A stretch of 64,000 nucleotides of DNA from Pantoea trifolii (GCF_024506435.1 NZ_JANIET010000001.1:2666001-2730000), one strand, 5' to 3'; numbered from the stretch's first letter, positions 43,918 to 53,855 are shown. Numbers and translations are program-made. The notes: generated by a model from the sequence alone, not told the origin.

Positions 43918-45474
43918 ATGTTGGAGTGGATCATTGATCCGTCGCTCTGGGCCGGATTAGTAACGCTAATCGTTCTCGAGCTGGTGTTGGGCATTGATAA
44001 CCTGGTTTTCATTGCCATCCTGGTAGAAAAGTTGCCGTCGAAAGAACGCGACCGCGCGCGCGTGATCGGCCTGCTACTCGCGCTGGTGTCGCGTTTAGCG
44101 CTGCTCGCCTCACTTTCCTGGCTGGTTACGCTGACAAAACCGCTGTTTACTCTGCTGGATCATGGGTTCAGCGCCCGCGATCTGCTGCTGCTGTGCGGCG
44201 GTTTCTTTCTTCTTTATAAGGCCACCACCGAGTTAAACAGCCGTCTGGAAGGGGCTGACGAGGAAACTGGTCAAAATAAGAACGGTGCTAAATTCTGGCC
44301 AGTGGTGGCGCAAATAGTGGTGCTGGACGCCATCTTCTCGCTGGACTCGGTCATTACCGCCGTTGGCATGGTCAATGAGCTGCCGGTAATGATGGCGGCG
44401 GTCACAGTGGCAATATTGCTGATGCTGCTGGCGAGTAAGCCGCTGACGCGTTTCGTCAACGGCCATCCGACCATTGTGATTCTTTGCTTGAGTTTCCTGC
44501 TGATGATCGGCTTCAGTCTGGTGGCCGAAGGGTTAGGCTTTATTATCCCGAAAGGTTATCTTTACGCGGCGATTGGATTCTCCATCGTCATCGAGATACT
44601 CAATCAGCTGGCGATGTTCAATCGCCGCCGCTACCTCACCGCCGGACGTCCGCTGCGCCAGCGCACTTCAGAAGCCGTATTGCGTATTCTGCGCGGCGAA
44701 GCGCAGCGTGCGGAGCTTGACGCCGATACCGCGTCACTGGTGGCCGACGGCGAGGAAGGTGCACTCTTCAATCGCCAGGAACGCCGCATGATTGCGCGCG
44801 TGTTGGGGCTTGGACAGCGTCAGATTAATAGCATCATGACCTCGCGCCACGACGTTGAGCATATCGACCTCAGCGAAGATCCGGCGGAGATTATGGCGAA
44901 GCTCGATCGTAATCAGCACACGCGTATTCTGGTGACCGAACAGGGCCGCGACCCGCTCGGCGTGGTGCACGTGATTGATTTACTGCATCAATCGTTGCAC
45001 AGCAAATCACTGGATTTACGCTCGCTGATTCGCCAGCCGCTGATCTTCCCTGAGCGTGTCACCTTATTGCAGGCGCTGGAGCAGTTCCGCAATGCGCGCA
45101 CCCACTTCGCCTTTGTGGTGGATGAGTTTGGTTCGGTAGAGGGCGTGGTTACGCTGAGCGACCTAATGGAAACCATCGCCGGCAATCTGCCGATTGAAGG
45201 GGAGAAAGTTGATGCACGCTATGATATTCAGGCGCTGCCCGACGGCGGCTGGGTGGCAAACGGTCATATGCCATTGGAGGATTTAGCCGTCTACGTGCAG
45301 TTGCCACTCGATGAAAAACGCAATTACCACACGCTGGCGGGATTGCTGATGGATAGCCTGCAACATGTGCCGCAGGAAGGCGAAGAGTTGCAGATCGGCG
45401 ATTATCTTTTGCGCACGTTGCAGGTTGAAAACCATCGCGTGCAGAAGGTGGAGATAATGCCGATCGCGCCGTAA
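43918..45474 (+). CDS. yegH: TerC-family membrane protein with CBS and CorC/HlyC domains
   Basis: 518 residues, close to E. coli YegH (527). The N-terminal TerC domain (about 1-235) has seven membrane segments with [17 protein letters not shown] near residue 20 and [17 protein letters not shown] near 138, carrying the conserved acidic residues. A CBS pair follows (about 300-425; [20 protein letters not shown] and [22 protein letters not shown]), then the CorC/HlyC C-terminal domain (about 440-515). TerC proteins are linked to metal ion handling, particularly manganese; the role of YegH itself is not settled. It is divergent from amsG and convergent with asmA. Confidence 0.93.
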   Translation: MLEWIIDPSLWAGLVTLIVLELVLGIDNLVFIAILVEKLPSKERDRARVIGLLLALVSRLALLASLSWLVTLTKPLFTLLDHGFSARDLLLLCGGFFLLYKATTELNSRLEGADEETGQNKNGAKFWPVVAQIVVLDAIFSLDSVITAVGMVNELPVMMAAVTVAILLMLLASKPLTRFVNGHPTIVILCLSFLLMIGFSLVAEGLGFIIPKGYLYAAIGFSIVIEILNQLAMFNRRRYLTAGRPLRQRTSEAVLRILRGEAQRAELDADTASLVADGEEGALFNRQERRMIARVLGLGQRQINSIMTSRHDVEHIDLSEDPAEIMAKLDRNQHTRILVTEQGRDPLGVVHVIDLLHQSLHSKSLDLRSLIRQPLIFPERVTLLQALEQFRNARTHFAFVVDEFGSVEGVVTLSDLMETIAGNLPIEGEKVDARYDIQALPDGGWVANGHMPLEDLAVYVQLPLDEKRNYHTLAGLLMDSLQHVPQEGEELQIGDYLLRTLQVENHRVQKVEIMPIAP

Positions 45475-45481
45475 TTAACCG

Positions 45482-45501
45482 GGTCGCCATAAATGGCGAC
45501 C
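45482..45501. repeat. Short palindrome between convergent yegH and asmA
   Basis: GGTCGCCAT (45482-45490) / ATGGCGACC (45493-45501) with an AA centre, in the 32-bp gap between two convergent genes, where it can end transcription from both sides. Same core as 29083-29102 and a close relative of 25033-25060. Confidence 0.78.
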
Positions 45502-45506
45502 TTACG

Positions 45507-47303
45507 TTAAGGTTTCGCCGGTTGCTGGCGGTCCAGCCACTGATTCAAGCGCGACTTCGCTTCACTTTGCAGCTGTTGACGTACCACGTCATCCACCGGC
45601 AAGGAGTACTGCAAATTATTCCAGCCGCCGTACATGCGCAGCGGAATAGTTTGCTGGTTCAGTAAAGCAGCTAATTTGTCGTCGCCCTGCCAGCCGCGCA
45701 GCATCATATTAATGGTGACGTCGAGCTGCTGTTTGACCATATCCACATTGCCTTTGGTCTGCACCGCCAGACGACTGTTGCCACCCTGCAGATCCGGTAA
45801 GCTGAAGATGCCCTGTTTGAGCGTGACGCGTCCACTCAACTGCTGAATACCCTGATCGTCGGGCTGATCGTTGGTGACACGATTACTTACGCGCGCCACC
45901 GCACGTCGCACCATCTGTTGCAGATTCAGCTGCGAAAGCTGCAAATTAGTCGCTTCCAGATCCGCACTACCCTGCCAGTTGCGTTTTGCCTCTTCAATGC
46001 TTAATCCCGCTCCGCTGATATCACCTTTCAGCGAAACGGTACCTTGCAGCGTCTCTGGCAGTTCTAAAGCCTTCAGCAATGGCGCTATGGCGATGTTATT
46101 CAGCTCAGGCTGAAACGCCACTTGCGTCACCGGTTTGCGGATATCTACCGAGCCGGGCACCGAGAAATGCCCTTCACCGAATTTGCCTTGCAGCTTACTC
46201 AACGTCATCAGACCCTGCTGATTACTGCCGTCGAGCTGCAAATTGGTCAGCGTCAGGCCGCGCCACACGCTGCTATCGGCGGTGAGGTTGAGGGTCAAAT
46301 CCAGCTGATTCAGCGGCGAATCGCTGTTGTCACGCATCCGCGGCTCCGCAATCACTGGCGTGCTCACCACGTTGGCACGCTGCGGCGCGCTGCTATCCGT
46401 CACCGGTGCATTCGCCATCAACGCGTCGATGTTTAAACTGGTGGCATGCAGCGCCAGATTAAGCTGCTGCGGCAACGCCAGACGTCCCTCGGCGCTGCCA
46501 TCCAGTGCGCTGTCATTAGCGGTAAGCTGCATCTTCTGTAAGGAGAAACGCTGATTGTCGCCGTTCCATTCGCCCTGACCACTCAAGGTACCTTTAATCC
46601 CCTGCGTCGGCAGATTGGCGCCGTCGATGGCGTAATTCAACTCATCCAGCTGTCCGACTAAACGATGCGGATACTGCGCCACATTCATTTGCCCTTTGAG
46701 ATTGACGCTGACATTGCGCTGATTGCGCGAAATTCGGGTAGACAGATTGATGCTGGCCTGTTTGCTGGCATCCTGATCGAGGTTGAGATTGAGGTCGCGG
46801 AAATTGTATTCATCGCCGCCTGGCTGCTGCCAAATCAACAAACTATCGGCAAGACGCAATTTGCCAATGTTGAATGACCAGCCGTTATTGCTGTTGCTCA
46901 CCGGCTCGGCATCGCCCGGTCCAACTGGCGCACCGGTCGGTTTTTGCGCGGCGCTGTCTGGCGTCACGCGGATGATGGCGTTTTTCAGCATCACCTGGCT
47001 GACGCTCAATTGATGCGACAATAACGGCCAGAGATTGACATCCAGTCGCATATTATCGGCGGTGACCATCGGCTGCGTGGCGCCAGGCGCAGTCAGACTC
47101 ATGCGCCCGGCGAGAATGCTGAGCTGCGGCCAGACGTGCCAGCGCAGATCGCCGCCTACCTGAAGCTGATAACCACTGCGCTGCTCTACCTGCTGTACCA
47201 TATAGGTACGAAAGTCGTTGGGATTGACCAGCAACACCAATGCTGTCATGCCCGCTACGACCACCACTAACAGGATGGCCAGCGTTGTTATCACTCTTCT
47301 CAT
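45507..47303 (-). CDS. asmA: AsmA-family outer-membrane biogenesis protein
   Basis: 598 residues from ATG 47303. A single N-terminal membrane anchor (TTLAILLVVVVAGMTALVLLV) is followed by the AsmA N-terminal domain with GYQLQVGGDLRWHVWPQLSI, a long beta-rich periplasmic body and the C-terminal AsmA-like part near QQLDVTINMMLRGW. AsmA-like proteins resemble bridge-like lipid carriers and affect outer-membrane composition. A longer frame to 47369 runs into the ERIC element and is rejected; GAGGAATTG lies directly before ATG 47303. The ERIC element lies between asmA and dcd, in the leader if the transcript starts upstream. Confidence 0.95.
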   Translation of the reverse strand: MRRVITTLAILLVVVVAGMTALVLLVNPNDFRTYMVQQVEQRSGYQLQVGGDLRWHVWPQLSILAGRMSLTAPGATQPMVTADNMRLDVNLWPLLSHQLSVSQVMLKNAIIRVTPDSAAQKPTGAPVGPGDAEPVSNSNNGWSFNIGKLRLADSLLIWQQPGGDEYNFRDLNLNLDQDASKQASINLSTRISRNQRNVSVNLKGQMNVAQYPHRLVGQLDELNYAIDGANLPTQGIKGTLSGQGEWNGDNQRFSLQKMQLTANDSALDGSAEGRLALPQQLNLALHATSLNIDALMANAPVTDSSAPQRANVVSTPVIAEPRMRDNSDSPLNQLDLTLNLTADSSVWRGLTLTNLQLDGSNQQGLMTLSKLQGKFGEGHFSVPGSVDIRKPVTQVAFQPELNNIAIAPLLKALELPETLQGTVSLKGDISGAGLSIEEAKRNWQGSADLEATNLQLSQLNLQQMVRRAVARVSNRVTNDQPDDQGIQQLSGRVTLKQGIFSLPDLQGGNSRLAVQTKGNVDMVKQQLDVTINMMLRGWQGDDKLAALLNQQTIPLRMYGGWNNLQYSLPVDDVVRQQLQSEAKSRLNQWLDRQQPAKP

Positions 47304-47320
47304 CAATTCCTCATTGCCAT

Positions 47321-47433
47321 CATACTTCAAGTTGCCGCAGCGTTGGCTGCGCTCGCTCACCCCGGTCACTTACTGATGTAAGCTCCCGGGGATTTACTCG
47401 CTTGCCGCCTTGCTGCAACTCGAATTATTTTGG
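47321..47433. repeat. ERIC element upstream of asmA
   Basis: CATACTTCAAGTTGC at one end, the core CACTTACTGATGTAAGCTCC in the middle, GCTTGCCGCCTTGC and CAACTCGAATTATTTT at the other end: a nearly complete ERIC. It fills most of the gap between dcd and asmA, 18 bp from the asmA start codon. Second copy in this window after 32461-32577. Confidence 0.92.
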
Positions 47434-47449
47434 CAAGCATTAGTTTTAG

Positions 47450-48031
47450 TCAGTCTTTATCTATACGGCTGGCATCCGCGCCCTGCTGACCACGATATTT
47501 GGCATCTTCGCGACGGTTATACGGTCGCGCAGCGGGGCCCGACAGCGGCTCAAAGCTTAATGCACCAATTAACATGCCGGGACGCAGTGCCAGCGGCAGT
47601 TTACCTGAGTTATAGAACTCCAGCACGATGCGGCCTTGCCAGCCCGGATCGATACGGTGCGCCGTGACGTGCACCATCAAACCCAGGCGCGCCAGCGAGG
47701 AGCGTCCATCCAGCCAGCCGACCAGATCGTCGGGAATGGTGACCGATTCCAGCGTTACCGCCAGTGCCAGTTCGCCAGGATGCAGGAAAAAGGCTTCGCC
47801 TTCTGGCAGCACAATCTCATCGCTCATGACGCGGTCCAGCGCGGCACTGACTTCGTGCTTAGGACCACTCAAATCAATAAATGCCGCCGTGTGGCCGCTA
47901 AAAGTGCGGAACTGGTTGCCGAGGCGCACATCCACCGTGGCGCCATTAATGCGTTCCACCGGCGGGCGCGGCTCAATCGCCAACTTTCCGCTGTCCAGCC
48001 AGGCTTCAATATCGCGATCGCATAATCTCAT
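47450..48031 (-). CDS. dcd: dCTP deaminase
   Basis: 193 residues from ATG 48031, identical in length to E. coli Dcd. It converts dCTP to dUTP, the main route to d[20 protein letters not shown] at the N-terminus, [43 protein letters not shown] with the catalytic Arg and Glu region, and [17 protein letters not shown] identify it. The longer frame to 48082 is not used because the conserved N-terminus begins at 48031. The order udk-dcd-asmA is conserved in enterobacteria. Confidence 0.97.
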   Translation of the reverse strand: MRLCDRDIEAWLDSGKLAIEPRPPVERINGATVDVRLGNQFRTFSGHTAAFIDLSGPKHEVSAALDRVMSDEIVLPEGEAFFLHPGELALAVTLESVTIPDDLVGWLDGRSSLARLGLMVHVTAHRIDPGWQGRIVLEFYNSGKLPLALRPGMLIGALSFEPLSGPAARPYNRREDAKYRGQQGADASRIDKD

Positions 48032-48103
48032 CGCAGGTACTCCGTGAATTAAGTGTAGCGAATGGCTACGACAGCGCGTCACGCCGGGGCGGACGCGATG
48101 TCG

Positions 48104-48742
48104 TTAAAGATACTGATTAATCTTGGCCTTGAGGATATCAATCGCGATACGGTTCTTTCCGCCGCGCGGCACAATGATGTCAGCGTACTGCTTGGAAGGT
48201 TCAATAAATTGCAGGAACATCGGACGCACGGTCTTCTGATACTGGCTCATCACCGAATCCATTGAGCGGCCGCGCTCATTCACATCGCGCTTCATACGAC
48301 GCATTAAACAGATGTCCAGCGGCGTATCGACGAAGATGGAGAAATTCATCTCCTGGCGCAGGCGCGCATCGGTTAACAGCAAGATGCCTTCAAGGATGAT
48401 GACTTTCTTCGATTTGAGATGAATGCAATCGCTGGTGCGGGTGTGCTCAACGTAGCTGTAAACCGGCAACTCAATTTCCTGGCCGGCTTTCAGCGCGCGC
48501 AGATGCTGCAACAACAGATCATGATCCATCGCACTCGGATGGTCATAGTTGGTTTTCACCCTCTCTTCCATGGTGAGGTGGCTCTGATCTTTATAGTAGG
48601 CATCTTCGGGGATCACACCGATATGCTCGTCACCGACCTGGTCACGGATTTCACGATAGAGCGTGCTGGCGATAAGACTTTTTCCGGATGCGGATGCACC
48701 TGCGATGCCAACGATCACGCACTGATGAGACTTGTCAGTCAT
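48104..48742 (-). CDS. udk: Uridine kinase
   Basis: 212 residues. It phosphorylates uridine and cytidine with ATP or GTP in pyrimidine salvage. The P-loop [18 protein letters not shown] is at residues 12-29, followed by [30 protein letters not shown] with the substrate-binding residues, YSYVEHTRT and [23 protein letters not shown]. The last 25 residues ([13 protein letters not shown]) match the family C-terminus. It is followed by dcd after 72 bp. The 230-bp gap to the divergent PAP2 gene should hold promoters in both directions. Confidence 0.97.
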   Translation of the reverse strand: MTDKSHQCVIVGIAGASASGKSLIASTLYREIRDQVGDEHIGVIPEDAYYKDQSHLTMEERVKTNYDHPSAMDHDLLLQHLRALKAGQEIELPVYSYVEHTRTSDCIHLKSKKVIILEGILLLTDARLRQEMNFSIFVDTPLDICLMRRMKRDVNERGRSMDSVMSQYQKTVRPMFLQFIEPSKQYADIIVPRGGKNRIAIDILKAKINQYL

Positions 48743-48972
48743 ACTTTTTTAAGACCTGATAACTGGAGCCTGCCTAAGCCGAAGCTGCAACGGGCCGAAT
48801 GAGAGGGTTTGTTGGCGGCAATTATAGGTATTTCACCGGTTTGATGCCAGAGAAATGGGCCAACGGCTTTTCAGAATATCCCCTTTTGCAGCCAGACGCT
48901 TAATCGATACACTGTTCATCTGCCAACACTGTCGCAGGCGTTGGCACTCCGAATGTAGCCACAAGGAAAAGT

Positions 48973-49584
48973 ATGAGCTGGAAAACCCTGACCTATTTTG
49001 GCGACAGCATGTTGCTGATCCCGACTGCGGTGATCATCGCGCTGGTCTTGCCATGGAAAAGCGACAACCGCCAAACCGTGTGGTATTGGGTGCTGGCGTT
49101 TGGTCTGGCTGGCCTGGTGGTGAGCGTCTCGAAAATACTGTTTCTCGGCTTTGGCATTGGTAGCGCCAGATTTAACTTCACCGGCTTCAGCGGACACAGC
49201 GCGATGTCCGCCACGCTCTGGCCGGTGATGATGTGGTTGATCTCCGGTCGCTGGTCGCCGCGTTGGCGTCTGTTTACCATCGGTATCGGCTATCTGATCC
49301 CGTTGATGGTTGGCCTATCACGTTTGGTGATCCACGCGCACTCAAAAAGCGAAGTGCTGGCGGGCCTGATGCTCGGTTTCACACTCAGCACCGCATTTCT
49401 GCTGACGCAGCGCCGCACTTCGCTGAAGGGCTTTAGTCTGCCGCAGATCGGCGTCGCGCTACTGGTGCCGCTGCTGCTGCTGGGCCACGGTCGCGTCGCC
49501 ACCACACAACAATTCCTCGAGCGCTTCTCTGCCAATCTTGCCGGCTTAGAAAAGCCTTATACCCGCGCCGATCTTTTTCGCTAA
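48973..49584 (+). CDS. PAP2-superfamily membrane phosphatase with divergent active site
   Basis: 203 residues with five or six membrane segments. Motif C2 appears as FTGFSGHSAMSA near residue 76 (SGH kept) and motif C3 as SRLVIHAHSKSE near 115, where the final Asp of SRx5Hx3D is Glu; motif C1 (Kx6RP) is not recognisable. The family includes undecaprenyl-diphosphate and lipid phosphatases, and a similar PAP2 protein is found near capsule loci of Klebsiella, so recycling of the lipid carrier is plausible but unproven. AAGGAAAA precedes ATG 48973. The deviations leave activity open. Confidence 0.8.
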   Translation: MSWKTLTYFGDSMLLIPTAVIIALVLPWKSDNRQTVWYWVLAFGLAGLVVSVSKILFLGFGIGSARFNFTGFSGHSAMSATLWPVMMWLISGRWSPRWRLFTIGIGYLIPLMVGLSRLVIHAHSKSEVLAGLMLGFTLSTAFLLTQRRTSLKGFSLPQIGVALLVPLLLLGHGRVATTQQFLERFSANLAGLEKPYTRADLFR

Positions 49585-49590
49585 CAGCGG

Positions 49591-49616
49591 TTGGCCCTTT
49601 GCGTGCAAAGGGCCAA
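49591..49616. terminator. Hairpin terminator after the PAP2 gene
   Basis: Perfect 12-bp stem TTGGCCCTTTGC / GCAAAGGGCCAA, six bases after the stop codon. The T-run is weak, but position and stem strength support termination. Confidence 0.7.
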
Positions 49617-49745
49617 TCAATTCAGTGAATAACGGCTGAAATGCAATTCCCGGCAGAAATCTCAAACAGATGTGCTAGCATGCGAAATAGTGATTGATTG
49701 GCGCATTTTCCATCGTGAATCAGGTGCGCGCAGCTGGATTCTTGC

Positions 49746-52310
49746 ATGACCCTCGAAATATTGACTTCACGAGAAAGACCACAACGAATTTGGCTCAATG
49801 CCTTGCTCATTGGCGGGCTCACTTTTCTACTGACGCTATTTTGTCTGGAACTGATCGTTGTCAGCGGACGTATTTCACCGCTTTGGTACTCCACCGCGCT
49901 GATGACGGTGATCGTGTTTCGTGCCCACTCAAAACACGTTCCCTTGCTGCTGCTTGCTTGCGTGATGGGTACCGCGCTGGCCAATCTGATCATTATTGGT
50001 CCCGCGCTCAGCAACATTAAATTTGCCATCTTAAATATGGTGCAGGCGATTCTGGGCGGCTTGATGCTGCGCGCCCTGCTCGATCGCCGCGCCCCGCTTA
50101 ATTCGTTACTCGACTGGGTACGCTTTGCCTTGTGCGCCGGTCTGATTGCGCCGCTGCTCGGCGGCGTGGTGGCGTTGTGGATGCTGCATGTCGGTAGCAG
50201 CGCGTCACTGCCCTTCTTCTCAACCTGGGTGATTTCTGAAGTGATCGGCGTGCTGGCATTTGGTCCGGTGTTATTGCTGTGGCCGAACAAACCGCTGCGC
50301 CAGATTTTAACGCCAGGTCGTCAGCTGGAAACCTGCCTGACGCTGCTTGGCACGCTGCTCGCCAGCTATTTATCGCTGCGTTTTCTGCCGTGGCCCTTCA
50401 CATTTATTGTGGTGATCCTGTTCTGGTGTGCGGTGCGGCTGCCAAAATTTGAAGCCTTTCTGCTGTTCTTCCTGAACGCCAGTTTTATCTCGATTCTGCT
50501 CGCCTTTAATTTGGTCAACCTGGCGCAAAACGGCATGCTGCTCGGCCAGGTCAGCACCTGGCTGCCGTTCCTGTTAGTGCTGCTGCCAAGCCACGTGATG
50601 GCGCTAGTAATGGATGCCTTCCAGCGCGAAAAACATCACATCAGCGAGAGCGAAACCCGCTTCCGTAACGCCATGGAATATTCTGCGATCGGTATGGCGC
50701 TGGTTGCGCCGAATGGGGGCTGGCAGCAGGTCAATCAGTCGCTGTGCCAGACGCTGGGCTTCCCGGCCGATGAACTGAAAAAGCTCACTTTCCAGCAAAT
50801 TACCCATCCCGACGATCTCAACAGCGATTTGCACCAACTCGAACGATTGGTGGCGGGTGAAATCATGACCTACACCCTGGAGAAGCGCTATTTCCGCAAG
50901 GATGGTGAGATCGTTTGGGCGCGCCTGACGGTGTCGATGGTGCGCGACGCCGCGCAGCAGCCGCACTACTTCATCGCGCAGATTATCGATATCTCCGAGC
51001 TGAAGCAGAGCGAGCAGGTCAATCGCCGCCTGATGGAACGCATCACGCTGGCCAACGAAGCTGGCGGTATCGGCGTGTGGGAGTGGAATCTGCTGACCGG
51101 TGAAATGCTGTGGGACAAGCGCATGTACGAGCTGTTTGGCTTAGGTCCGCATCAAACGCCCACCTACGATCTGTGGGTGCATTTGCTTGATCCCGCCGAG
51201 CGGGAAACCGCCGCGCTGGTGGTGCAGCAAGCCATCGAACGCCGCAGCGCTTTCCAGCTGGAATACCGCATCAATTTGCCGGAAGGCCCGCGCTATGTGC
51301 GTTCTGAGGCCAACCGCATCCTCAGTCAGGATGGACAGATTGAACGTATGCTTGGCATTTGTCAGGACATCACGCCGCTGCGCGCGCTGAATGAAGCGCT
51401 GTTCCAGGAAAAAGAGCGCATGGCGATCACCCTCGACTCCATCGGCGAAGCGGTGATCAGTACCGATGATGAAATGCGCGTTACCTTTATGAATCCGGTG
51501 GCCGAAACGCTGAGCGGCTGGCCGCAGGAAAAAGCGGCAGGCGTGCCGATTACCGAGCTCCTCAACATTACGCGCGGCACAAGCGGGCCGCGTGTAGACA
51601 ACCTGTTGCTGTGCCAGCTGCCGGGCGAAAAAATTTCCCCCGATCTCGATGAAGAGCTGGTGCTGCACACGCCAGACGGCACGCGCGTCGAGATTCATTA
51701 CAGCATCACGCCGCTGAAAACCCTGACCGGCGCCAGCATCGGCGCGGTAATGGTTATTCAGGATGTCAGTGAATCGCGCAAGGTGATGAAGCGCCTGAGC
51801 TACAGTGCCTCACATGACATGCTGACGCGCCTGCCCAATCGTCACAGCTTCGAACAGCGCTTAAAACAGTTGGTGAACGATGCGGCGGCCAATGACAGCC
51901 ATCACGTATTGGTGTTTATCGATCTGGATAAATTCAAAGCGGTGAACGATACCGCTGGCCACGCCGCCGGTGATGCGCTGCTGCGCGAACTGGCAGAGCT
52001 GATGCCGCATCATCTGCGCAGCAGCGATATGCTGGCGCGTTTGGGCGGCGATGAGTTTGGCGTGTTGCTGCCGAATTGCGAAGTGGATCAGGTGCGCGAC
52101 GTGGTGCAGCGCATCGTCAGCGCCGTGAGCGAATACCGTTTTATCTGGCAGGATCAGCCTTATCACGTGGGCGCGAGTGCCGGCATCACGCAAATTGATC
52201 AACGCAACTGTATCAGTAATGTGGTGATGTCCCAGGCTGATGTCGCCTGTTACAGCGCGAAACACGCGGGCCGTGGTCAGTATCACGTTTATCAGGAAGT
52301 GCAGATGTAA
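49746..52310 (+). CDS. dgcE: Diguanylate cyclase with MASE1 and PAS domains, lacking an EAL domain
   Basis: 854 residues. MASE1 membrane sensor (about residues 15-285, 8-9 membrane segments), three PAS/PAC units (about 300-420, 430-555, 560-685; the second has GIGVWEWNLLTGEMLWDKRMYELFG) and a GGDEF domain with intact GGDEF at 767-771 and the inhibitory I-site RSSD at 758-761. It makes c-di-GMP and so should influence EPS, biofilm and motility. E. coli DgcE (YegE) has 1105 residues with a degenerate C-terminal EAL domain; here the protein stops after GGDEF, and the next gene is yegD. The locus order yegE-yegD is conserved. It overlaps no neighbour; yegD starts 77 bp later. Confidence 0.93.
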   Translation: MTLEILTSRERPQRIWLNALLIGGLTFLLTLFCLELIVVSGRISPLWYSTALMTVIVFRAHSKHVPLLLLACVMGTALANLIIIGPALSNIKFAILNMVQAILGGLMLRALLDRRAPLNSLLDWVRFALCAGLIAPLLGGVVALWMLHVGSSASLPFFSTWVISEVIGVLAFGPVLLLWPNKPLRQILTPGRQLETCLTLLGTLLASYLSLRFLPWPFTFIVVILFWCAVRLPKFEAFLLFFLNASFISILLAFNLVNLAQNGMLLGQVSTWLPFLLVLLPSHVMALVMDAFQREKHHISESETRFRNAMEYSAIGMALVAPNGGWQQVNQSLCQTLGFPADELKKLTFQQITHPDDLNSDLHQLERLVAGEIMTYTLEKRYFRKDGEIVWARLTVSMVRDAAQQPHYFIAQIIDISELKQSEQVNRRLMERITLANEAGGIGVWEWNLLTGEMLWDKRMYELFGLGPHQTPTYDLWVHLLDPAERETAALVVQQAIERRSAFQLEYRINLPEGPRYVRSEANRILSQDGQIERMLGICQDITPLRALNEALFQEKERMAITLDSIGEAVISTDDEMRVTFMNPVAETLSGWPQEKAAGVPITELLNITRGTSGPRVDNLLLCQLPGEKISPDLDEELVLHTPDGTRVEIHYSITPLKTLTGASIGAVMVIQDVSESRKVMKRLSYSASHDMLTRLPNRHSFEQRLKQLVNDAAANDSHHVLVFIDLDKFKAVNDTAGHAAGDALLRELAELMPHHLRSSDMLARLGGDEFGVLLPNCEVDQVRDVVQRIVSAVSEYRFIWQDQPYHVGASAGITQIDQRNCISNVVMSQADVACYSAKHAGRGQYHVYQEVQM

Positions 52311-52387
52311 TCTGCCACGTCTGCCCATTGCCAGCCCGCGCTGGCTGCGCTAAAGTCGCCCCCTTTTTTCCGGCATGGGGGATAAAT

Positions 52388-53740
52388 ATGTTTATCGGAT
52401 TCGATTACGGCACAGCAAACTGCTCAATTGCGGTCAGCGATAATGGCACGCCGCGCCTGCTGACACTGGAGAATGGTCAGCGCCTGCTTCCCTCCATGAT
52501 TTGTGCACCAACGCGTGAAGCGATCAGCGAATGGCTGTATCGCCATCATCAGGTTCCCACGCCCGACAGCGAAGGCACCGCCTTATTGCAGCGTGCGCTG
52601 CGTTATAACCGTGAAGAAGACATCGACGTCACGCCAGGCAGCGTGCAGTTCGGGTTGACTGCGCTGCAGCAATACATGGTCGATCCCGAAGACGTGTGGT
52701 TCGTGAAATCACCGAAATCCTTCCTGGGCGCGAATGGCCTGAAACCGCAGCAGATCGCTTTCTTTGAAGATCTGGTGTGCGCCATGATGCTGCACATTCG
52801 TCAGCAAGGTGAAACCCAGCTCGATCGCCCGATTGAGCAAGCGGTAATTGGTCGCCCGATTAACTTCCAGGGTTTAGGCGGTGAAGAAGCCAACCAGCAG
52901 GCGCAAGGTATTTTGCTGCGTGCAGCACAGCGCGCCGGTTTCCGTGATGTCGAGTTCCAGTTTGAGCCGGTGGCGGCAGGCCTGGATTTTGAAGCCACGC
53001 TGCAGAAAGAGACGCGCGTGCTGGTCGTGGATATCGGCGGCGGCACCACCGACTGCTCGATGCTGCTGATGGGCCCAGAATGGCGTCACAAAACCGATCG
53101 CCGTGAAAGCTTGCTCGGACACAGCGGATGCCGCGTGGGCGGAAACGATCTCGACATTATGCTGGCGTTCAAAACCCTGATGCCGCTGCTGGGCCTCGGT
53201 GGCAATACGCAGAAAGGCACCGCGCTGCCCGCGCTGCCATGGTGGAATGCGGTGGCGATCAACGATGTTCCAGCGCAAAGCGACTTCTATTCCGCAGCCA
53301 GCGGCAAACTGCTGCGCGATTTGATTCGCGATGCCGAACACGGTGACAAAGTATCGCACCTGCTGAAAGTGTGGCAGCAAAAGCTGAGTTATCGTCTGGT
53401 GCGTGCGGCGGAAGAGAGCAAGATTGCGCTGTCGGAGATGAAAGAGACCGACACCTCGCTGGCGTTTATCGCCGCCCAATTGCAGGCGCAGATCAGCGCA
53501 GCGCAGCTGGAAGAAGCGATTAACCAACCGCTGGAACGGATTCTGGAGCAAGTGCATCTGGCGCTCGCCACCTGCGAAACCAAGCCAGAAGTGATTTATC
53601 TCACCGGCGGTAGCGCACGTTCGCCGGTGCTGCGCGCTGCACTGCAGCATGCGCTGCCCGACACGCCTATCGCCAGCGGCGATGACTTCGCCTCGGTGAC
53701 CGCCGGCCTGGCGCGCTGGGCCGAAGTGATGTTCAGTTAG
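52388..53740 (+). CDS. yegD: Hsp70-like chaperone-family protein YegD
   Basis: 450 residues, the same length as E. coli YegD. It has the actin/Hsp70 ATPase fold: phosphate-1 loop FDYGTANCSIAV at the N-terminus, phosphate-2 loop VLVVDIGGGTTDCSML near residue 215, and adenosine motif VIYLTGGSARSPVLRAAL near 410. The substrate-binding domain of DnaK is absent. The function is unknown. A longer frame from 52328 is rejected, since the first ATPase motif begins right after ATG 52388. A block of small palindromes follows the stop codon. Confidence 0.93.
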   Translation: MFIGFDYGTANCSIAVSDNGTPRLLTLENGQRLLPSMICAPTREAISEWLYRHHQVPTPDSEGTALLQRALRYNREEDIDVTPGSVQFGLTALQQYMVDPEDVWFVKSPKSFLGANGLKPQQIAFFEDLVCAMMLHIRQQGETQLDRPIEQAVIGRPINFQGLGGEEANQQAQGILLRAAQRAGFRDVEFQFEPVAAGLDFEATLQKETRVLVVDIGGGTTDCSMLLMGPEWRHKTDRRESLLGHSGCRVGGNDLDIMLAFKTLMPLLGLGGNTQKGTALPALPWWNAVAINDVPAQSDFYSAASGKLLRDLIRDAEHGDKVSHLLKVWQQKLSYRLVRAAEESKIALSEMKETDTSLAFIAAQLQAQISAAQLEEAINQPLERILEQVHLALATCETKPEVIYLTGGSARSPVLRAALQHALPDTPIASGDDFASVTAGLARWAEVMFS

Positions 53741-53742
53741 TT

Positions 53743-53833
53743 CCCTCTCCCGCTTGCGGGAGAGGGTTAGGGTGAGGGACAGAACGCACGGTGCGATTTT
53801 CCCCTCACCCTGCCCTCTCCCAAAAGGAGAGGG
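53743..53833. repeat. CCCTCTCCC-type intergenic palindrome cluster
   Basis: Perfect hairpin CCCTCTCCCGC (53743-53753) / GCGGGAGAGGG (53756-53766), then GGGTGAGGG (53770-53778) and its inverse CCCTCACCC (53802-53810), then CCCTCTCC (53813-53820) / GGAGAGGG (53826-53833). Nested inverted repeats fill the gap between convergent yegD and the porin gene and probably stop transcription both ways. This type of GGGAGAGGGTTAGGGTGAGGG repeat is widespread in gammaproteobacterial genomes. Confidence 0.85.
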
Positions 53834-53855
53834 AAAAGCCAAAGATTCTGCCAGA

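Noticed and set aside
52874..53842. 322-codon frame antisense to yegD
   Set aside because: Runs through the palindrome repeat and has no domain; yegD is conserved.
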